The notes: generated by a model not told the origin, from the sequence alone. 64,000 bases of DNA from an uncultured Prevotellaceae bacterium (GCA_902780635.1 CACZGH010000030.1:20874-84873); one strand, 5' to 3'; counted from the first letter of the stretch, positions 53,951-63,453 are shown. Translations and numbers: made by a program.

Positions 53951-55591
53951 TATTCCCATTTTCTCGCACAACTGGAGACTTAATTCCTTGAGTTTGAACT
54001 TCTGTATTTTGCCCGATCCCGTCAAGGGGAACTGATCGACAAAGAAGACATATTTGGGTGTCTTGTAGCGTGCGATCTTTCCTTTGCAGAAGTCGCGTAC
54101 ATCCTCCGGTTCCATCTTGACTCCTTCTTTCAGGATAATGAAGGCGCCCACCTCCTCGCCATATTTCTTGGAGGGAACGGCCGCCACCTGCACATCGCTG
54201 ATGCCCGGCATATGATAAAGGAATTCTTCTATCTCTCTCGGATAAACATTCTCTCCACCACGGATGATCATATCCTTGATACGTCCGGTGATGCGGTAGT
54301 AGCCATCCTCGTCTTTCACACCTAAGTCGCCAGAATGGAGGAAGCCGTTTTTGTCTATGACCTCAGCTGTGGCCTCCGGATTTTTGTAGTAACCTTTCAT
54401 CACGTTGAATCCACGGCAGCACATCTCACCCTGAACACCTACGGGACATTCCTCGCCCGTCTCGGGATCCAGGACCTTGACCTCAACAAATGGGAAGTCG
54501 CGCCCCACGGTGGTACATCTCTGCTCAAAGGTATCATGGATGTTGGACTGTGTCATACCCGGGGACGACTCGGTCAGTCCGTAGACACTGGTGATGGTCA
54601 TGTACATCTTTTCGCTCACCTGTTTCATCAGTTCGATAGGACATAGCGAACCCGCCATGATACCGGTGCGCAGTGAGCTCATGTCAAACAGATTGAACAT
54701 GGGATGGCCCATCTCTGCGATGAACATGGTAGGCACGCCATAGAGGGCGGTACAACGCTCTTTGTGCACGGAAGCGAGCACCACGAGAGGGTCAAACTTC
54801 TCCACCATCACCTGTGTACAGCCATGGGTGAGGCAGTTCATCGTGGCGAGCACCACTCCAAAGCAGTGGAAGAGCGGCACGCACACACAGAGTTTGTCCT
54901 CCTGTGTAAACTCCATATTCTCACCGGTGATGAAACCATCGTTAGAGATGTTATAATGGGTCAGCATGACACCCTTGGGGAAGCCTGTTGTACCTGAAGT
55001 GTACTGCATGTTGACGACATCGTGGCAGGAGACATTTTTCTTCATCTCTAGGAGCGTATCGTCCTCGATATTCTGTCCGAGGAGCAGCAGTTCCGCCGTG
55101 TTGTACATACCGCGGTATTTCTCCATGCCGATATAGACCACATTTTTCATACAGGGGAACCGTTTGCTGGAGAGATGTCCACGCTCACAGTTTCTGAGTT
55201 CCGGCAGCATTTTGTAAGTCATGTCGACATAGTCGCACTCCCAGGTGCCGTCGGTGATGCACAAGGTGTGCATATCGGAGTTCTCGCACAAGTACTCCAG
55301 CTCAGCTTGCTTATAGTTGGTATTGACGGTGACGAGTACGGCACCGATTTTGGCGGTGGCATAAAGGAAAGTGAGCCAGTCGGGCACGTTGGTGGCCCAG
55401 ATACCCACATTACTCCCTTTCTCTACTCCGATGGCGATCAGTCCCTTAGCCAAGTTGTCCACACGCTGGTTGAACTCTTTCCATGTGAAGCGGAGGTCGC
55501 GGTCTGAATAGACGATATACTCCCTGTCGGGGGTGGTCTCGGCCCAGTATTCGAGCCACTGTCCGAGTGTACGTTCTGATAATTGAATCAT
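53939..55591 (-). CDS. Acyl-CoA synthetase (AMP-forming)
   Basis: A 550-residue cytoplasmic ligase that activates a carboxylic acid to its CoA thioester through an acyl-adenylate. The P-loop [16 protein letters not shown], the adenine-site [13 protein letters not shown] and the C-terminal hinge and lysine region [29 protein letters not shown] are clear. Sequence style resembles medium- or long-chain fatty acid ligases (ACSF2-like), but the substrate cannot be told. It starts 4 bases after the XRE-cupin regulator gene, which likely controls it. Confidence 0.9.
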   Translation of the reverse strand: MIQLSERTLGQWLEYWAETTPDREYIVYSDRDLRFTWKEFNQRVDNLAKGLIAIGVEKGSNVGIWATNVPDWLTFLYATAKIGAVLVTVNTNYKQAELEYLCENSDMHTLCITDGTWECDYVDMTYKMLPELRNCERGHLSSKRFPCMKNVVYIGMEKYRGMYNTAELLLLGQNIEDDTLLEMKKNVSCHDVVNMQYTSGTTGFPKGVMLTHYNISNDGFITGENMEFTQEDKLCVCVPLFHCFGVVLATMNCLTHGCTQVMVEKFDPLVVLASVHKERCTALYGVPTMFIAEMGHPMFNLFDMSSLRTGIMAGSLCPIELMKQVSEKMYMTITSVYGLTESSPGMTQSNIHDTFEQRCTTVGRDFPFVEVKVLDPETGEECPVGVQGEMCCRGFNVMKGYYKNPEATAEVIDKNGFLHSGDLGVKDEDGYYRITGRIKDMIIRGGENVYPREIEEFLYHMPGISDVQVAAVPSKKYGEEVGAFIILKEGVKMEPEDVRDFCKGKIARYKTPKYVFFVDQFPLTGSGKIQKFKLKELSLQLCEKMGIEVI

Positions 55592-55595
55592 GATG

Positions 55596-56171
55596 TTAGA
55601 ATGGTATGTAAACTACTGCGAGTATCTTGGCTTGCTTTCCTGCCACGCCATGCACATGATGCATGACGATGGAGTCATAGAAGATACTGTCGCCCTCAGC
55701 GAGGATGTATTTCTGTTTGCCGTAATCAATCTCCACTTCGCCGTTCATGACGTAGATAAACTCCTCACCCTCATGGGCAGACAGTTTGAAGTTTTTCTCT
55801 TCACTGGGCTGGATGTCGATAATGAACGGCTCCATGTGGCGGCCTGCCTTTTGCCTGGCAAGTGAATGATACTCCATGTGCTTGCGGGCGTCAGCGGAAT
55901 CATTAGAGAAACTGATGCTTTCTGCACGCTCAGAAGCTCTGCATACCACTGGTCCTAGTTCATCATTGTCATCGAGGAAAGTGCCTAACCTGACACCTAA
56001 AGCCCTTGCGACTTTGATCAGCGGCCCCAATGAGGGCAGGTTCTGATCACTCTCAATAGAGATGATTTGTTCTTTCGAAAGACCGCTACGCTCAGCGATT
56101 TCCTCTACAGTGAGTTTCTTAGACTCTCTTACACTTTTGATCTTGAGTCCTACGATTTTGTTACTGGCCAT
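55596..56171 (-). CDS. XRE-family regulator with cupin domain
   Basis: A 191-residue transcription factor. An N-terminal helix-turn-helix ([29 protein letters not shown]) is followed by a C-terminal cupin barrel ([54 protein letters not shown]). The cupin probably binds a small molecule, perhaps an acyl compound, since the next gene is an acyl-CoA synthetase 4 bases away. The start at 56171 is chosen because [17 protein letters not shown] begins the domain. Confidence 0.88.
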   Translation of the reverse strand: MASNKIVGLKIKSVRESKKLTVEEIAERSGLSKEQIISIESDQNLPSLGPLIKVARALGVRLGTFLDDNDELGPVVCRASERAESISFSNDSADARKHMEYHSLARQKAGRHMEPFIIDIQPSEEKNFKLSAHEGEEFIYVMNGEVEIDYGKQKYILAEGDSIFYDSIVMHHVHGVAGKQAKILAVVYIPF

Positions 56172-56206
56172 TACAAAAAAATAATAATTCAACAATTTTG
56201 AGGGTG

Positions 56207-56214
56207 CAAAGTTA
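56207..56214 (-). promoter_or_regulatory. -7 box of the XRE-cupin/acyl-CoA synthetase operon
   Basis: TAACTTTG on the minus strand fits TAnnTTTG, 35 bases before the start at 56171. Confidence 0.55.
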
Positions 56215-56327
56215 CAAAATATGTAAGAGAAACGAAAAGAAAACTACTGTTTTTCTTTTCATTTCCTTTTTGTGTATACTCAAATGCTCGTATTTGACTC
56301 TTTTGAGAAAGGAGGTTTGACTTCTAT

Positions 56328-56867
56328 TTATGCGATGAGGTGGTGCACATACTTGACACTTGCCACATACTCCTCATCGGTGGTGAGGTGTTCGATGATC
56401 ATCGGCATGTCGGGAGCCTCTGCGGTAGCCAATTGGGTATAAAGTTTGATGTCCAATGCCCCTTCCCCACAGGCACATTCCTCCAATTGGAAGGTATATT
56501 CGGGTTTCAATCGGATATCTTTCAGGTGACAACTTACGATGCTTCCATGCAGTTTTTGGAAGCATTCTTCCAAGAACTCGTCGTTGTAAAAATATCGTTT
56601 GGGTGAGGTGATCATGTTCACCACATCGAGGTGGGTACCGAATTCAGACCGATCCACATCCTCTATCAGCCGCAGATACTCATCAGGGCTGCTCGGTATC
56701 CTCCATGGCATCGACTCGATGCAAAATTTGGTATGGACAGGCTTCACCGCATCGATCATCCGACGTATCATCTTCACGGCCATGTTCCATAATTCGGCGC
56801 CACGTGAGACGATAATATCCGTTGTCGACCATTTCCATTTGCAGATAGGTATTAGTGAGTGCTGTCA
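56328..56867 (-). pseudogene. N-terminally truncated sugar phosphate isomerase/epimerase
   Basis: The open frame from the ATG at 56783 encodes only 151 residues, matching the C-terminal half of xylose-isomerase-like TIM-barrel proteins (about 300 residues): KFCIESMPWRIPSSPDEYLRLI, HLDVVNMITSPKRYFYND, GSIVSCHLKDIRL, MIIEHLTTDEEY. Upstream the frame stays open to 56867 and still encodes family-like residues (IIVSRGAELWN) before a stop codon. The N-terminal third is missing, so the gene is a decayed remnant rather than a short functional form. No promoter is seen. Confidence 0.68.
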
Positions 56868-57017
56868 GCTTGCCATTTCTTGGAATGAACGGTCTTGATA
56901 CCTACAAGACGCTACAAATATAGACAAAATTCAGGAATTATAAGTCTGTCGGAGATATAAATCAACTGATAGTTTTATTTTTATGATGGGGATGGTTGAA
57001 AAATAAACTCACTTTTC

Positions 57018-57048
57018 CTTTGAGGTTATAATTTTATTACCTAACTTT
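57018..57048 (+). promoter_or_regulatory. Promoter of the DUF4160/DUF2442 pair
   Basis: TTTG (57018-57021), a 19-base spacer and TAACTTTG (57041-57048) match the consensus exactly. The first start codon follows at 57075. Confidence 0.75.
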
Positions 57049-57074
57049 GCAGTATAATCTTAAAAAGATGCAAT

Positions 57075-57316
57075 ATGCCAACAATATTCATCCTATTCGG
57101 CTATAGATTCTACTTTTATGCCAATGACCATACTCCAATCCATATCCATGTGATAAAAGATGGACACAAGGCAAAATACAACATATTCCCCGTCGAAATG
57201 GTCTCTCCAATGACGGGGTTAAAAAACAAGAATTGAAACTTATCAAATCGATTATCGAAGAGAACGTAGAAATCATAGCTGCTCATTGGAACACGTTTTT
57301 CAACAACAACAAATAA
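57075..57316 (+). pseudogene. DUF4160 protein gene with a one-base frameshift
   Basis: The start MPTIFILFGYRFYFYANDHT is typical of DUF4160, a small basic protein of about 75-80 residues. The frame runs to a stop at 57236 after 53 residues. In the next frame the rest of the domain continues intact from about 57205 (NDGVKKQELKLIKSIIEENV, then EIIAAHWNTFFNNNK) to a stop at 57316. One lost base near 57200-57206 explains this. The partner gene follows 14 bases later. DUF4160/DUF2442 pairs are widespread and toxin-antitoxin-like; here the first member is broken unless frameshifting rescues it. Confidence 0.85.
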
Positions 57317-57330
57317 AGGAGGTAATGAAT

Positions 57331-57729
57331 ATGAAAATTGAAAAAGTCTGGTTGACAGATACAGAAATATGGATAAGGACGGAAGACGGAAAAGAGGCAC
57401 ACGAATTATTGGCTGACTATCCAAGATTGCGGTATGCCACCAAAGAACAACTGAAGAAATTCATCACAGACGACTACGGTATCAGATGGGAGGAGCTTGA
57501 TGAGGATTTGAGTTTTGAGGGTTTCTTCCACAAAAAAGAAACAACGCAGCTGTATCAATTTTTCATGAACCACCCTGAAATCAACGTTTCTGCCATCGCA
57601 AGGCGAATGGGAATTTCTCAAAGCCTAATGGCCCAATACATTAGTGGGAAAAAACGCGCAAGCGAAAAAAGAATGGAAATGATTCTCGAAACCATCCGTG
57701 AAGTGGGACGTGAACTGGTCGCCATCTGA
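57331..57729 (+). CDS. DUF2442 protein with C-terminal helix-turn-helix
   Basis: A 132-residue protein. Residues 1-80 are a DUF2442 domain (EKVWLTDTEIWIRTEDGKEA, RLRYATKEQLKKFITDDYGIRWEELDEDLSFEGF). Residues 85-130 are a helix-turn-helix (INVSAIARRMGISQSLMAQY, ISGKKRASEKRM). The start at 57331 has a GGAGG 8 bases upstream; the ATG at 57325 is too close to it. It is the presumed antitoxin-like, DNA-binding partner of the frameshifted DUF4160 gene and may repress their common promoter. Confidence 0.82.
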   Translation: MKIEKVWLTDTEIWIRTEDGKEAHELLADYPRLRYATKEQLKKFITDDYGIRWEELDEDLSFEGFFHKKETTQLYQFFMNHPEINVSAIARRMGISQSLMAQYISGKKRASEKRMEMILETIREVGRELVAI

Positions 57730-57776
57730 CGACCAGTATTGTGTTACACTCGTCCACTTGTCTGCAAAACTTGGAA

Positions 57777-57864
57777 CTATAGGTAGGAGGTCGGGCCTCT
57801 GAGCCCGACGGAAGAAATCTTCTTTGGTGTTTTGCGGGCTCGGAGGCCCGCACTCCTATCATAG
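57777..57864. repeat. Paired-hairpin REP/BIME-like element
   Basis: Two short GC-rich palindromes, GTCGGGC..GCCCGAC (57790-57809) and GCGGGC..GCCCGC (57834-57851), are themselves arranged as inverted copies (TAGGAG outside the first, CTCCTA outside the second), 24 bases apart. The layout matches bacterial interspersed mosaic elements built from REP sequences. Confidence 0.8.
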
Positions 57865-57930
57865 CGTAGGTGGTTGCCACGCACACAATTATAAAAGCAA
57901 TGCAGGACTTGATATTTTCAGAGAGATGAC

Positions 57931-58028
57931 AGCAAAAGGCGAATGGCGAATAGCAAAAGGCAAATAGCGAATAGCAAAAGGCAAATATTGCATGGCGAAC
58001 AGCAAAAGGCCATCAGCCTAGGGCGAGT
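57931..58028. repeat. 7-bp-period array upstream of the DUF6057 gene
   Basis: About fourteen 7-bp units of the form RGCRAAW (AGCAAAA, GGCGAAT, AGCGAAT, GGCAAAT), in phase throughout, with a few degenerate units. The same motif and period occur at 13328-13362 and 28731-28772. Confidence 0.85.
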
Positions 58029-58049
58029 ATGAAGAATCCTTTAAAACTA

Positions 58050-58081
58050 TTTGGTTGTTTTGTCATTATTTTGTAACTTCG
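58050..58081 (+). promoter_or_regulatory. Promoter of the DUF6057 gene
   Basis: TTTG (58050-58053), a 20-base spacer and TAACTTCG (58074-58081), one mismatch from TAnnTTTG, lie about 30 bases before the start codon. Confidence 0.55.
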
Positions 58082-58112
58082 CCAGCCGAAACCATCATAT
58101 CTTTTACTGATG

Positions 58113-59978
58113 ATGAAAAGACTATTCAAACCTATAGCACTCTGGGTGGTTGCCTTGATTGCGGTGGCCGCCGCCTTGCTTTTCTATGAATCCGATCTGC
58201 TGTGGAAGGTGCAGCAGCACAACGTATTCCTGAACACATCACTGTTTTTCCACCAGATGATGACGGTGCCAGGCGGTATGCTATCCTATCTGGCTACTTT
58301 CTTCACCCAACACTTCTACTATCCCTGGGTGGGCACCATCCTGCTCTGCTGCTGGTGGCTCCTGCTGATGTGGTTGACGAAACGCACATTCAACATCCCC
58401 GACCGATGGATGGTGCTGACATTGATCCCTGTGGCCATCCTGCTGGTGGCTAACATGGATATGGGTTACTGGATCTACGTCATCAAACTGCCCGGCTACT
58501 TCTATGTAGCCACAATCGGGACGACAGCCGCGACAGCCCTGCTATGGGCGTTTCGCTGTTTGCCCAAGAACAGGTGGATACGTGCGGTTTACATCGTCTT
58601 AGTGGCCCTCGTTGGCTACCCGCTGATGGGTGTCTACGCACTGGCAGCCGTCGTGCTCATGGCCGTGTGGGAGTGGCGGTTGAGTATCGTGGCCCTGCTG
58701 AGCATCATCCTTTTCCCCTTGCTCTATTACCACTTCGTCTATTACGAGACCAACCTCATCGACATCTATAGAACGGCGATTCCCTCTTTCGTTGTCTATG
58801 ATAGTTATCCCTCCTTCTACATCCCCTACTATGCGTTGGCAGCCTGCTTCCTGTTGATGACGGTCGCCTTCCGCAAAGAGCGTATGGAGCAGACCTCCAA
58901 GGCCGTCCAGACGAACAAAGCCAACAAGTCTAGCAAAACCTACAAAACAAATAGGGCAGACAAGGCACCAAAGACCGTCAAAGGCAGCCTGGCCACTTAT
59001 ATCTTGCCTTGCGCCACACTTATCGTTGTCGTAGGTACTGTCTATCATTTCTGGTACAAGGATGCCAACTTCCATCACGAGCTGCGCATGCAACGCTGCG
59101 TGGAGAAGGCTGACTGGGAAGGCGTCGTCAAAGAAGGCACCAAGCAAGACTACGAACCCACCAGAGCCATCGTGATGATGCACAACCTGGCGCTGAGCCG
59201 ACTGGGGCGACAGACCAGTGAGATGTACCAATTCCCCAAAGGTTCAAAGAAAACCAACACACCGCTGCCAGTCTATATGTATCAAGTGGCAGGCCGTATG
59301 ATGCTCTATCAATATGGCGCCATGAACGAGTGCCACCGCGTGTGTATGGAGGAAGGCGTGGAATACGGCTGGAACGTAGAACAGCTAAAAGACATGGCCC
59401 GTTGCGCCCTCTTCAACAAAGAGCCGCAAACGGTGAGGAAATTCCTCGACCTGCTCCGCCACACCACCTATTACGGCGGATGGGCCGACCATATGGAGAC
59501 CTTGCTCAACGACCCGAAAAAGCTGGCCAACGACCCCGAGACGGGTCCTATCACTCATATGATGCACTACTCCGACCAGTTGAACGCCGTGGAAGGATAT
59601 GTGGAGAGATTCCTGATGACCACCTTGGCACAGCATGACGCCGATGATGTCTACTTCCAGGAGCAGGCCGTCCTCGCCGCGATGTGGACAAGAGATCCCG
59701 ACCTCTTCTGGCCCCGTTTTGAACACTACATACAAGTGCACGGTGACAAGAATGTGCCACGCATCTTCCAAGAGGCTGCCTGGCTCTTCGCCAACCTGCA
59801 AGGTCAGGAGGGTCTGGACGACTGGGTGCTCGAGCCTGGTGTGAGAGAGAACTTCAGTGCCTTTATGCAGCAATACCAAAAGTCGCACGATGGATACGCC
59901 AGACAATACCTGTATGATACTTTCGGCAATACTTACTATTTCGAATTCTTTTTCCTAAAAGACATTACCTACTATTAA
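58113..59978 (+). CDS. DUF6057-family multi-pass membrane protein
   Basis: A 621-residue protein of unknown function, recognised by its start (KRLFKPIALWVVALIAVAAA) and by FFHQMMTVPGGMLSYLATFFTQHFYYPW. The N-terminal 300 residues hold about nine or ten membrane helices. A Lys/Thr-rich linker follows (about 265-300), one more helix (LPCATLIVVVGTVYHFWY), and a helical soluble C-terminal half. An ATG one codon earlier (58110) is possible. It lies 1 base before the lipoprotein gene that follows, a fixed pair in relatives as far as I recall. The role is not established. Confidence 0.75.
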   Translation: MKRLFKPIALWVVALIAVAAALLFYESDLLWKVQQHNVFLNTSLFFHQMMTVPGGMLSYLATFFTQHFYYPWVGTILLCCWWLLLMWLTKRTFNIPDRWMVLTLIPVAILLVANMDMGYWIYVIKLPGYFYVATIGTTAATALLWAFRCLPKNRWIRAVYIVLVALVGYPLMGVYALAAVVLMAVWEWRLSIVALLSIILFPLLYYHFVYYETNLIDIYRTAIPSFVVYDSYPSFYIPYYALAACFLLMTVAFRKERMEQTSKAVQTNKANKSSKTYKTNRADKAPKTVKGSLATYILPCATLIVVVGTVYHFWYKDANFHHELRMQRCVEKADWEGVVKEGTKQDYEPTRAIVMMHNLALSRLGRQTSEMYQFPKGSKKTNTPLPVYMYQVAGRMMLYQYGAMNECHRVCMEEGVEYGWNVEQLKDMARCALFNKEPQTVRKFLDLLRHTTYYGGWADHMETLLNDPKKLANDPETGPITHMMHYSDQLNAVEGYVERFLMTTLAQHDADDVYFQEQAVLAAMWTRDPDLFWPRFEHYIQVHGDKNVPRIFQEAAWLFANLQGQEGLDDWVLEPGVRENFSAFMQQYQKSHDGYARQYLYDTFGNTYYFEFFFLKDITYY

Positions 59979-59979
59979 T

Positions 59980-61476
59980 ATGAAGAGACTGCTTTTGTTC
60001 GCCACCATGGCCCTGATGCTGGTGGCTTGTGGAAACGAGATACCCCAAAAATTCTGGGAGACGGACAAACTCCCCAACATCTATCCTGACTATACCAACG
60101 TCACGGTGCCTGTCAACATTGCACCGCTGACCTTCCAGATAGACGGCAAGGCCGACGACGTGGTGGCCAGACTGTCGGCTGGCCAAGAAGAGATCATATG
60201 TGGGGGACCCCAGATACAGCCCGACGCTGATGACTGGAAACGGCTGGCCGAAAAGGCCAAAGGTGATGCCATCAAGGTAGAGGTCTATGTGTCGCAGAAA
60301 GGCAACTGGACCCGCTTCAAACCTTTCAACATCTTCGTCTCACCCGACTCCATCGACCCCTACATCAGTTATCGTCTGATACCGCCCTCGTACGTCACCT
60401 ACGAGCAGCTGACCATCAACCAGCGCTGTCTGGAAAACTACGACGAGAGCGTCATCTACGACAACATGCTTTGTACAGAAGGCAGCAAAGGACAGTGTAT
60501 CAACTGTCACAACTACCAGCAATACAACCCCGACAGGATGCAATTTCACGCCCGTCATAACAAGGGCGGCACCATCATCGCTTATGATGGCACCCTCAAA
60601 AAGATAGGCATGAGCAACGACTCCATCCTCTCAGCAGGCGTCTATCCCACGTGGCATCCCTGGCTTAAACTCATTGTCTATTCCACCAACATGACCGGTC
60701 AGATCTTCCACAGTGTCAACCCCAATAAGATAGAGGTGTTTGACTCTGAGAGTGACCTCATCGCCTATGATGTGGAGAAAAATGAAGTGACGAATATCGA
60801 GAACGACTCTACGGAGATGGAGTGTTTCCCCTTCTGGGCTCCTGACGGCAAGACCCTCTATTACTGCAGTGCCCACTTCGAGTACCGTGACACGATAGAA
60901 AAGGGGAAGGAGTTTACAACACGTACGCAAGAAGCCAAGTACAACCTCTACAAGAAGAGTTTCGACCCCGAGACCATGCAGTTTGGCGCAAGACAATTGG
61001 TTTTTGCCGCCGACTCCCTTGACAAGAGCGCCACACTGCCACGTATCTCGCCCGATGGCCGCTTCCTGATGTTCACCCTCGCCCCATATGGTGTGTTCCA
61101 TATCTGGCATCACGACGCCGACCTCTGGATGCTGGATTTGCAGACAGGCCAGGCACGCAACATGGAAGAGTTGAACTCCCCTGACACGGAGAGCTATCAC
61201 TCCTGGTCGAGCAACGGCAGATGGGTGGTGTTCAGCAGTCGGCGCTATGACGGCAACTATACCCGTCCGTTCATTGCCCATATCGACAGCAATGGGCACT
61301 GCGGCAAGCCCTTCGAGTTGCCCAGTGCCCATCCCGACTATCATCGACAGTTGCTGAAGAGCTACAACGTGCCAGAATTCATGCGTGGGCCTGTCACCAT
61401 CACGCCACAGCAGTTTGCCGATGTCCTCAAGCAAGAGGCCGACCCCGTGAAATACGTCGAGCGGCTACGGAAATAG
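59980..61476 (+). CDS. TolB-like/PD40 lipoprotein with one CxxCH haem-type motif
   Basis: A 498-residue predicted lipoprotein (lipobox LMLVAC, Cys 17). The first 160 residues are a beta-rich domain. A CINCHN motif (about residues 172-177) matches the c-type haem site CxxCH. From about residue 215 onward there are beta-propeller blades of the PD40/TolB type (WHPWLKLIVYSTN, FWAPDGKTLYYCSAH, ISPDGRFLMFTLAPYG, WSSNGRWVVFSSRR). It is translated right behind the DUF6057 protein and probably works with it in the envelope. Whether haem is attached is unknown. Confidence 0.72.
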   Translation: MKRLLLFATMALMLVACGNEIPQKFWETDKLPNIYPDYTNVTVPVNIAPLTFQIDGKADDVVARLSAGQEEIICGGPQIQPDADDWKRLAEKAKGDAIKVEVYVSQKGNWTRFKPFNIFVSPDSIDPYISYRLIPPSYVTYEQLTINQRCLENYDESVIYDNMLCTEGSKGQCINCHNYQQYNPDRMQFHARHNKGGTIIAYDGTLKKIGMSNDSILSAGVYPTWHPWLKLIVYSTNMTGQIFHSVNPNKIEVFDSESDLIAYDVEKNEVTNIENDSTEMECFPFWAPDGKTLYYCSAHFEYRDTIEKGKEFTTRTQEAKYNLYKKSFDPETMQFGARQLVFAADSLDKSATLPRISPDGRFLMFTLAPYGVFHIWHHDADLWMLDLQTGQARNMEELNSPDTESYHSWSSNGRWVVFSSRRYDGNYTRPFIAHIDSNGHCGKPFELPSAHPDYHRQLLKSYNVPEFMRGPVTITPQQFADVLKQEADPVKYVERLRK

Positions 61477-61607
61477 GAGTTAAGAAGTTAAGCCATTACA
61501 ATAGTCATCTACTACGCATGAATATGGAGTAATGGCTTAACTCCTGAGCGAAGCGATAACTTCTTAACTCCTTAACTCCAAAAAGTTTCAGAAGACCGAA
61601 ACTACAG
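61477..61607. repeat. Intergenic inverted repeat plus dispersed repeat copy 2
   Basis: Between two convergent genes, AGTTAAGCCATTAC (61487-61500) is complemented by GTAATGGCTTAACT, giving a 14-bp stem that may terminate both. Further on, TTCTTAACTCCTT and the palindrome AGTTTC..GAAACT (61568-61607) repeat the element seen at 32606-32653. Confidence 0.75.
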
Positions 61608-63308
61608 CTATTCATCCTCCATCAACTTACGGTAGCGGGTGCGCTTAGGTTCTTCCAGACCTAGGCGCATTGCTTTGTTGGCCTCATATTCAGTATAGTT
61701 GCCCTCAAAATAGAACACCTGCCCCTCTCCCTCAAAGGCAAGGATATGGGTACAGATACGGTCGAGGAACCATCGGTCGTGGCTGATGACGACGGCACAG
61801 CCTGCAAAGGCCTCCAAACCTTCCTCCAAAGCACGCAGCGTATTGACATCGATGTCGTTGGTGGGCTCGTCGAGCAACAGCACATTGCCTTCTTGCTTGA
61901 GGGCGATGGCCAGTTGCAGGCGGTTGCGCTCACCACCCGAGAGGACAGCACATTTCTTCTCCTGGTCGGCGCCTGTGAAGTTGAAGCGCGACAGATATGC
62001 CCTCACATTCACATCACGGCCGCCCATTCGGATGGTCTCATTGCCCCCGCTGACCACCTGATAGACCGACTTATCGGGGTCGATATCCTTATGCTGTTGG
62101 TCGACATAGCTGATTTTGACGGTCTCGCCCACCTCAAAGTCACCGTTGTCAGGTTGTTCCAGACCCATAATCAGACGGAAGAGAGTGGTCTTACCAGCGC
62201 CGTTGGGCCCAATCACACCGACGATGCCATTGGGCGGGAGCATGAAATTGAGGTCGGTGAAGAGCGTTTTCTCGCCGAAAGCCTTGGCCACATGTTGCGC
62301 CTCGATCACCTTATTGCCCAAGCGGGGACCATTAGGAATGAAGATCTCCAGTTTCTCCTCCTTCTGCTTCTGCTCCTCATTGAGCATCTTGTCGTAAGAG
62401 TTAAGACGAGCCTTGCCTTTCGCATGACGGGCTTTGGGCGCCATCCTCACCCACTCCAACTCCCGCTCCAGCGTCTTGCGGCGCTTGGAAGCAGCCTTCT
62501 CCTCCTGTGCCAGCCGCTGGCTTTTCTGCTCGAGCCACGAAGAGTAGTTGCCTTTCCATGGAATGCCCTCGCCACGGTCGAGTTCCAAGATCCACTCGGC
62601 CACATCGTCGAGGAAATAGCGGTCGTGGGTGACGGCGATGACGGTACCCTCATACTGCTGCAGGTGCTGCTCCAACCAGTCGATGGACTCTGCGTCGAGG
62701 TGGTTGGTCGGCTCATCGAGCAAGAGGACATCAGGTTTCTGCAACAGCAGCCGACACAGGGCCACCCTGCGACGCTCACCACCAGAGAGGTTTTTCACGC
62801 TCCAGTCAGCAGGCGGGCATCTCAGTGCGTCCATGGCTCGTTCGAGTTTGGAGTCGATGTTCCAGGCGTCGGTGGCGTCGATGATGTCCTGCAGCTCAGC
62901 CTGTCTGTTCATCAGTTTGTCCATCTTGTCAGCGTCCTCATAATACTCAGGCAGTCCAAACTTCACGTTGATGTCGTCATATTCCGCCAGTGCGTCATAG
63001 ACATGCTGCACACCCTCCATCACATTTTCTTTCACCGTCTTGGTGTCGTCGAGGGGAGGATCCTGTGGCAGATAACCCACGGTGTAGCCCGGGCTCCACA
63101 CCACATGGCCCTGGAACTTCTGGTCGAGACCTGCAATGATTTTCATCAGTGTCGACTTACCGGCGCCGTTGAGACCGATGATGCCGATCTTGGCTCCGTA
63201 GAAGAAACTGAGGTAGATGTTTTTGAGCACTTGTTTCTGATTCTGCTGGATGGTTTTACTCACTCCCACCATCGAGAATATCACTTTCTTGTCGTCTATT
63301 GTTGCCAT
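61608..63308 (-). CDS. ettA: Energy-dependent translational throttle protein EttA (ABC-F)
   Basis: A 566-residue cytoplasmic ABC-F ATPase that binds the ribosomal E site and adjusts translation to the ATP level. Two nucleotide-binding domains each have a Walker A (GLNGAGKST and GPNGAGKTT), a signature (LSGGERRRVAL and LSGGERNRLQL) and a Walker B (LLDEPTNHLD and LLDEPTNDID). The short arm and linker fit EttA (E. coli 555 residues) rather than antibiotic-resistance ABC-F proteins. It is monocistronic, with a -7 box at 63337-63344. Confidence 0.95.
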   Translation of the reverse strand: MATIDDKKVIFSMVGVSKTIQQNQKQVLKNIYLSFFYGAKIGIIGLNGAGKSTLMKIIAGLDQKFQGHVVWSPGYTVGYLPQDPPLDDTKTVKENVMEGVQHVYDALAEYDDINVKFGLPEYYEDADKMDKLMNRQAELQDIIDATDAWNIDSKLERAMDALRCPPADWSVKNLSGGERRRVALCRLLLQKPDVLLLDEPTNHLDAESIDWLEQHLQQYEGTVIAVTHDRYFLDDVAEWILELDRGEGIPWKGNYSSWLEQKSQRLAQEEKAASKRRKTLERELEWVRMAPKARHAKGKARLNSYDKMLNEEQKQKEEKLEIFIPNGPRLGNKVIEAQHVAKAFGEKTLFTDLNFMLPPNGIVGVIGPNGAGKTTLFRLIMGLEQPDNGDFEVGETVKISYVDQQHKDIDPDKSVYQVVSGGNETIRMGGRDVNVRAYLSRFNFTGADQEKKCAVLSGGERNRLQLAIALKQEGNVLLLDEPTNDIDVNTLRALEEGLEAFAGCAVVISHDRWFLDRICTHILAFEGEGQVFYFEGNYTEYEANKAMRLGLEEPKRTRYRKLMEDE

Positions 63309-63336
63309 AAATACCTGTTTTTCGTTGATTGAAAGG

Positions 63337-63344
63337 CAAATATA
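63337..63344 (-). promoter_or_regulatory. -7 box of ettA
   Basis: TATATTTG on the minus strand fits TAnnTTTG, 28 bases before the ettA start codon. Confidence 0.55.
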
Positions 63345-63453
63345 CGAAATATTTTTGGAATGATGAAGTGAATTGTGAAGATTTGCGTGATGGAGGTAAA
63401 ATTTTAGATGACGAAAAAGACAAAAAAGACTACTTTTATTCCAAATATATTTG

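Noticed and set aside
61746-63332. A 528-codon open frame opposite ettA
   Set aside because: It has no recognisable domain, and ettA motifs are unambiguous on the other strand.
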